DNA from: Struthidea cinerea
Taxonomy: Eukaryota > Chordata > Aves > Passeriformes > Corcoracidae
Assembly: GCA_013397865.1 (NCBI GenBank)
Contig: VZTI01003154.1
Span: forward strand, 540,476-604,475
Direction of reading: 5' to 3'
DNA length: 64,000 nucleotides
The stretch's first letter is position 1. The number at the start of each line of letters is the position of its first letter. Positions 61,827 through 64,000 of the stretch are shown here, one piece after another. The position numbers and the translations under genes were made by a program. A model generated the notes under the pieces. It was not told the origin of the DNA. It was given only the letters and a program-made list of their open reading frames with translations, and made no database searches.

Positions 61827-62014
61827 CTATTCATATGAATCTTCAAAATTTTGAAAATCTACCTCATAAAGGTTTTCATCTCTTTTGATACCTTTGTAGC
61901 ACTCAAATTTCAGCTCAACCATGGGCATGTAAATAAATATGATGTCCCTGGTGTCTCTCTCATGGGCTTCATTGCATATTTCCTTGCAAAACACAAAGTT
62001 GGCCCTGTACATTT
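61827..62014 (-). other. Weak candidate exon or small open frame (minus strand)
   Basis: The minus-strand sequence opens after 'acaaagagtttcag' (acceptor-like, weak pyrimidine tract) and reads 'MYRANFVFCKEICNEAHERD' and onward for 61 codons to TAG. It is rich in charged and aromatic residues (Asp, Glu, Lys, Arg, Tyr, Phe), unlike most chance frames here, which are Ser/Leu-rich. A donor-like 'atgag|gtagat' lies about 15 codons before the stop and would give an exon of about 140 bp. No domain is recognised and no partner exon was found nearby. It may be a lone exon of a large gene, an exon fossil, or chance. Confidence 0.22.
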
Positions 62015-63284
62015 CTGAAACTCTTTGTTAAAATAGTGAATGTGTTTTTTGCTTTGAAAGCACACACAAACGAAACCTGCTGCATGCTGGCAGCCCATGG
62101 TGCTACTTTACTCTTTTGACTTCAAAGCAGTCACGTTTCAAAAGATGAGTTAGTTGGGCTCACAGGAAGAAAAATACTTTTACTAAGGAAAGAGGTACCC
62201 CATTTAAGGAAGCCTGAAGGACATATGTTTACTGAGTGGGAAAAAAAATTTTCTAGCTTCACTTGTGAAAATTAGTGAGAGTGGTACTCTGCTCCATAGC
62301 ATTGCTCTGTTTACAGTGATCTTTTCATGCAATGGCCACGGTACAAGGCTTAGAACGAGTAGACGCAAAATTATTTTGATTTTAGCATGCTGCTTATCAC
62401 ACACTTATTTCTTCTGTCAAACTTGATTCACAACCAACCAGAGGTGTCACATAAAATCAGGCAAGGGAAGAAGGCTCCTAGCATTCCCCCCTTTTCCTTT
62501 CCATAGGGCACAGCACAAGGAATGGCACTCTTTCTTTTCAACATATTACACCAAACTTGCATGTTATTACAGCTCCACCACTGAGCATATGCTTAATTTC
62601 CTGTGCATCCGCAACATACCGGGGCTGAGCAATACAGCCTGCAGGATTTTCTCACATACCAAGACAAAAAGGAACCACGTAAGTTGTCCAACAGATGTCT
62701 GCTGTTTAAGATGTGTTTTTAATCACAGAAGGACAAATTTAATAAACTGAGAAGTTTCATTATGCCATTCAAGTTTTTGTCCCTGGTGCTTACAATGGCA
62801 TTGCTTATCTGTTGGGTTTTTACCTAACAACAGTGATTCAGAAAAGAGACAAAATGGGTGCATCCAGAAGTCACTGCTATTCCCCCATCAGTATTTAGTT
62901 GGTCTAGAAACAGGATAAACTAAAATTCATGTGAAAGAGCATGTATGTGCCATATTAGATTAATAAAATTAATGCCCTAGACTTCTGAATCCCCTTAACT
63001 TTCATTGATGTGCTTCTAACAAGTTTAAACTTTTTTTTCATTACAAGCTGACCTGCAGAAAATGAATCCATGCTTGAGTTTTCGACTACTCTGTCTAGCT
63101 TGTTTGCCAAAATAAAAGTAAATAATACTAGAAAAAAGAATACGTGCTTGAAGCAACTTGTTCATAGCATTACTGACTGAACATGACGCCTCAGAGAAGG
63201 CAGTATGTGAAGAACTAAAACTTGGCTTTTAGTCATTAATATAAAACCGTATTCTACATCATAATCTGCCAGACACAACACTAA

Positions 63285-63332
63285 CTTAACATGCTATCAT
63301 ACCACTTGCACTGTCTCAGGAAGAAAACTCTT
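63285..63332 (+). repeat. 48-bp duplicated segment, copy 2
   Basis: One mismatch to 60842-60889. This copy ends 3 bp before the 69-bp tandem pair begins. Confidence 0.95.
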
Positions 63333-63335
63333 ACT

Positions 63336-63473
63336 TGTAAGTACAAAAGTGTGTCCTCGGGGAAAGAAATTGCAGCATCATGCATTATCAGAGCAGCATA
63401 AGACTGTAGGAACAAAAGTGTATCATTAGGGAAAGAAATTGCCATATTATGCATCATCAGAGCAATAAAATTA
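63336..63473 (+). repeat. Two-copy 69-bp tandem duplication
   Basis: Unit 1 (63336-63404) and unit 2 (63405-63473) align without gaps. The first 60 positions differ at 11 sites by hand count, and the last 9 differ more. Both units keep 'ggaaagaaattgc' and 'atcagagca'. The degree of difference implies an older event than the 48-bp duplication beside it, unless the 48-bp segment is under constraint. Confidence 0.93.
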
Positions 63474-64000
63474 AAGCATACTCAGGTTTTACTCTCTAAC
63501 TCAAAAGAAGTGCTTTTTAATAAGGTGGTCTTCTAAAACTCAAGAATGATTTCTATGATTCTTAACTCAGCCTTCTTCTCAGTTTCACTTAAAAAAAGAA
63601 CATTTTCTGAGCAGAAAATACCTGAGTTTTTCCAAACACAAACATGGTCGTATTTCATACCCACCACCTCTTGTCACTGCCACTGGAAAGGACAAACTAT
63701 ATCTGCCAAGCTGTAAACTGGACAAGAAGCTCAAAATGGCAGCATGAAGACAGCACAGGCACCAATGTGATACCAAAGGATTTTATACGCAGAGTGGTTT
63801 TCTCACATTTTTAAACATAAATTAGAACTGTGAGAGGGTGGCACAGTTAGCAAATAGATTCTTTCTGTTAAACTTTATTTTTAAATTTTTTGGGCTCTAC
63901 ACAATCCCTAAGCAGAAGACCAAAAACAAACAGTAGAGGTAAGTACTACTGACCACAGAAGTCCCACAGAAGCAAAGTGTCTACAGGTTTCAAAAACTAG

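Larger units (their letters stand above)
57961..64000. other. Non-coding sequence, no established gene
   Basis: Holds the candidate exon at 61827, the duplicated segments at 60842 and 63285, and the 69-bp tandem pair at 63336. Otherwise AT-rich, with homopolymer at 59724. Nothing else is recognised. Confidence 0.6.

Noticed and set aside
63545..63570. 'tttctatgattct', resembling the terminal CR1 repeat
   Set aside because: No CR1 body upstream; motif is too short.
1..64000. tRNA, rRNA, CRISPR, bacterial promoters or operons
   Set aside because: No cloverleaf with A/B boxes, no rRNA segments, no regularly spaced repeats with unique spacers; the sequence is vertebrate nuclear DNA.

Overview
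This window looks like non-coding nuclear DNA from a bird, most likely a songbird (passerine). The main evidence is the repeats. There are several CR1 non-LTR retrotransposon fragments with the typical avian 3' end, and one LTR whose sequence I recognise from songbird genomes. Older relics shared by amniotes are also present: L3-like CR1 and MIR/CORE-SINE pieces. The sequence is AT-rich by eye, has two runs of assembly Ns (19964-19997 and 32688-33098) and one isolated N (7561), and shows no bacterial, phage or plasmid features. Family names come from recognition of consensus motifs; no database search was possible.

Layout. 1-6510: unique non-coding DNA with one unusually long but unrecognised open frame (2293-2904). 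6511-7875: the main transposon cluster, with a plus-strand CR1 3' end and a minus-strand CR1 split by an LTR whose right edge falls on the single N. 7876-27139: unique non-coding DNA with an LTR scrap (16331), three MIR-like relics (17655, 22872, 25540), a gap after poly(T) (19951-19997) and a degenerate 10-11 bp minisatellite (24549-24746). 27140-27595: an old L3-like CR1 3' end. 27596-38770: unique DNA, a purine tract around the large gap (32635-33137), a SINE tail (34090) and a GT-rich Z-DNA-prone tract (35753). 38771-39004: a young CR1 3' end. 39005-47749: unique DNA with two perfect hairpins (40035-40117) and a MIR-like scrap (42720). 47750-47964: a striking GGGAC pentanucleotide array. 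53584-53785: another CR1 3' end. 57405-57960: an old CR1 reverse-transcriptase region with a decayed catalytic box. 60842-63473: a 48-bp near-identical pair 2.4 kb apart, the second copy lying next to a 69-bp tandem duplication, plus a weak candidate exon on the minus strand (61827-62014).

I found no host protein-coding gene, tRNA, rRNA or known ncRNA that I can support. The window therefore reads as a gene desert or the interior of a very large intron. The observations most worth checking are the GGGAC array (G-quadruplex-prone, one CpG per unit, with a C-to-T edge), the 48-bp/69-bp duplications near the right end, the LTR/CR1 junction at the single N, and the 10-11 bp periodic minisatellite. 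I do not see a new multi-gene biological system here.
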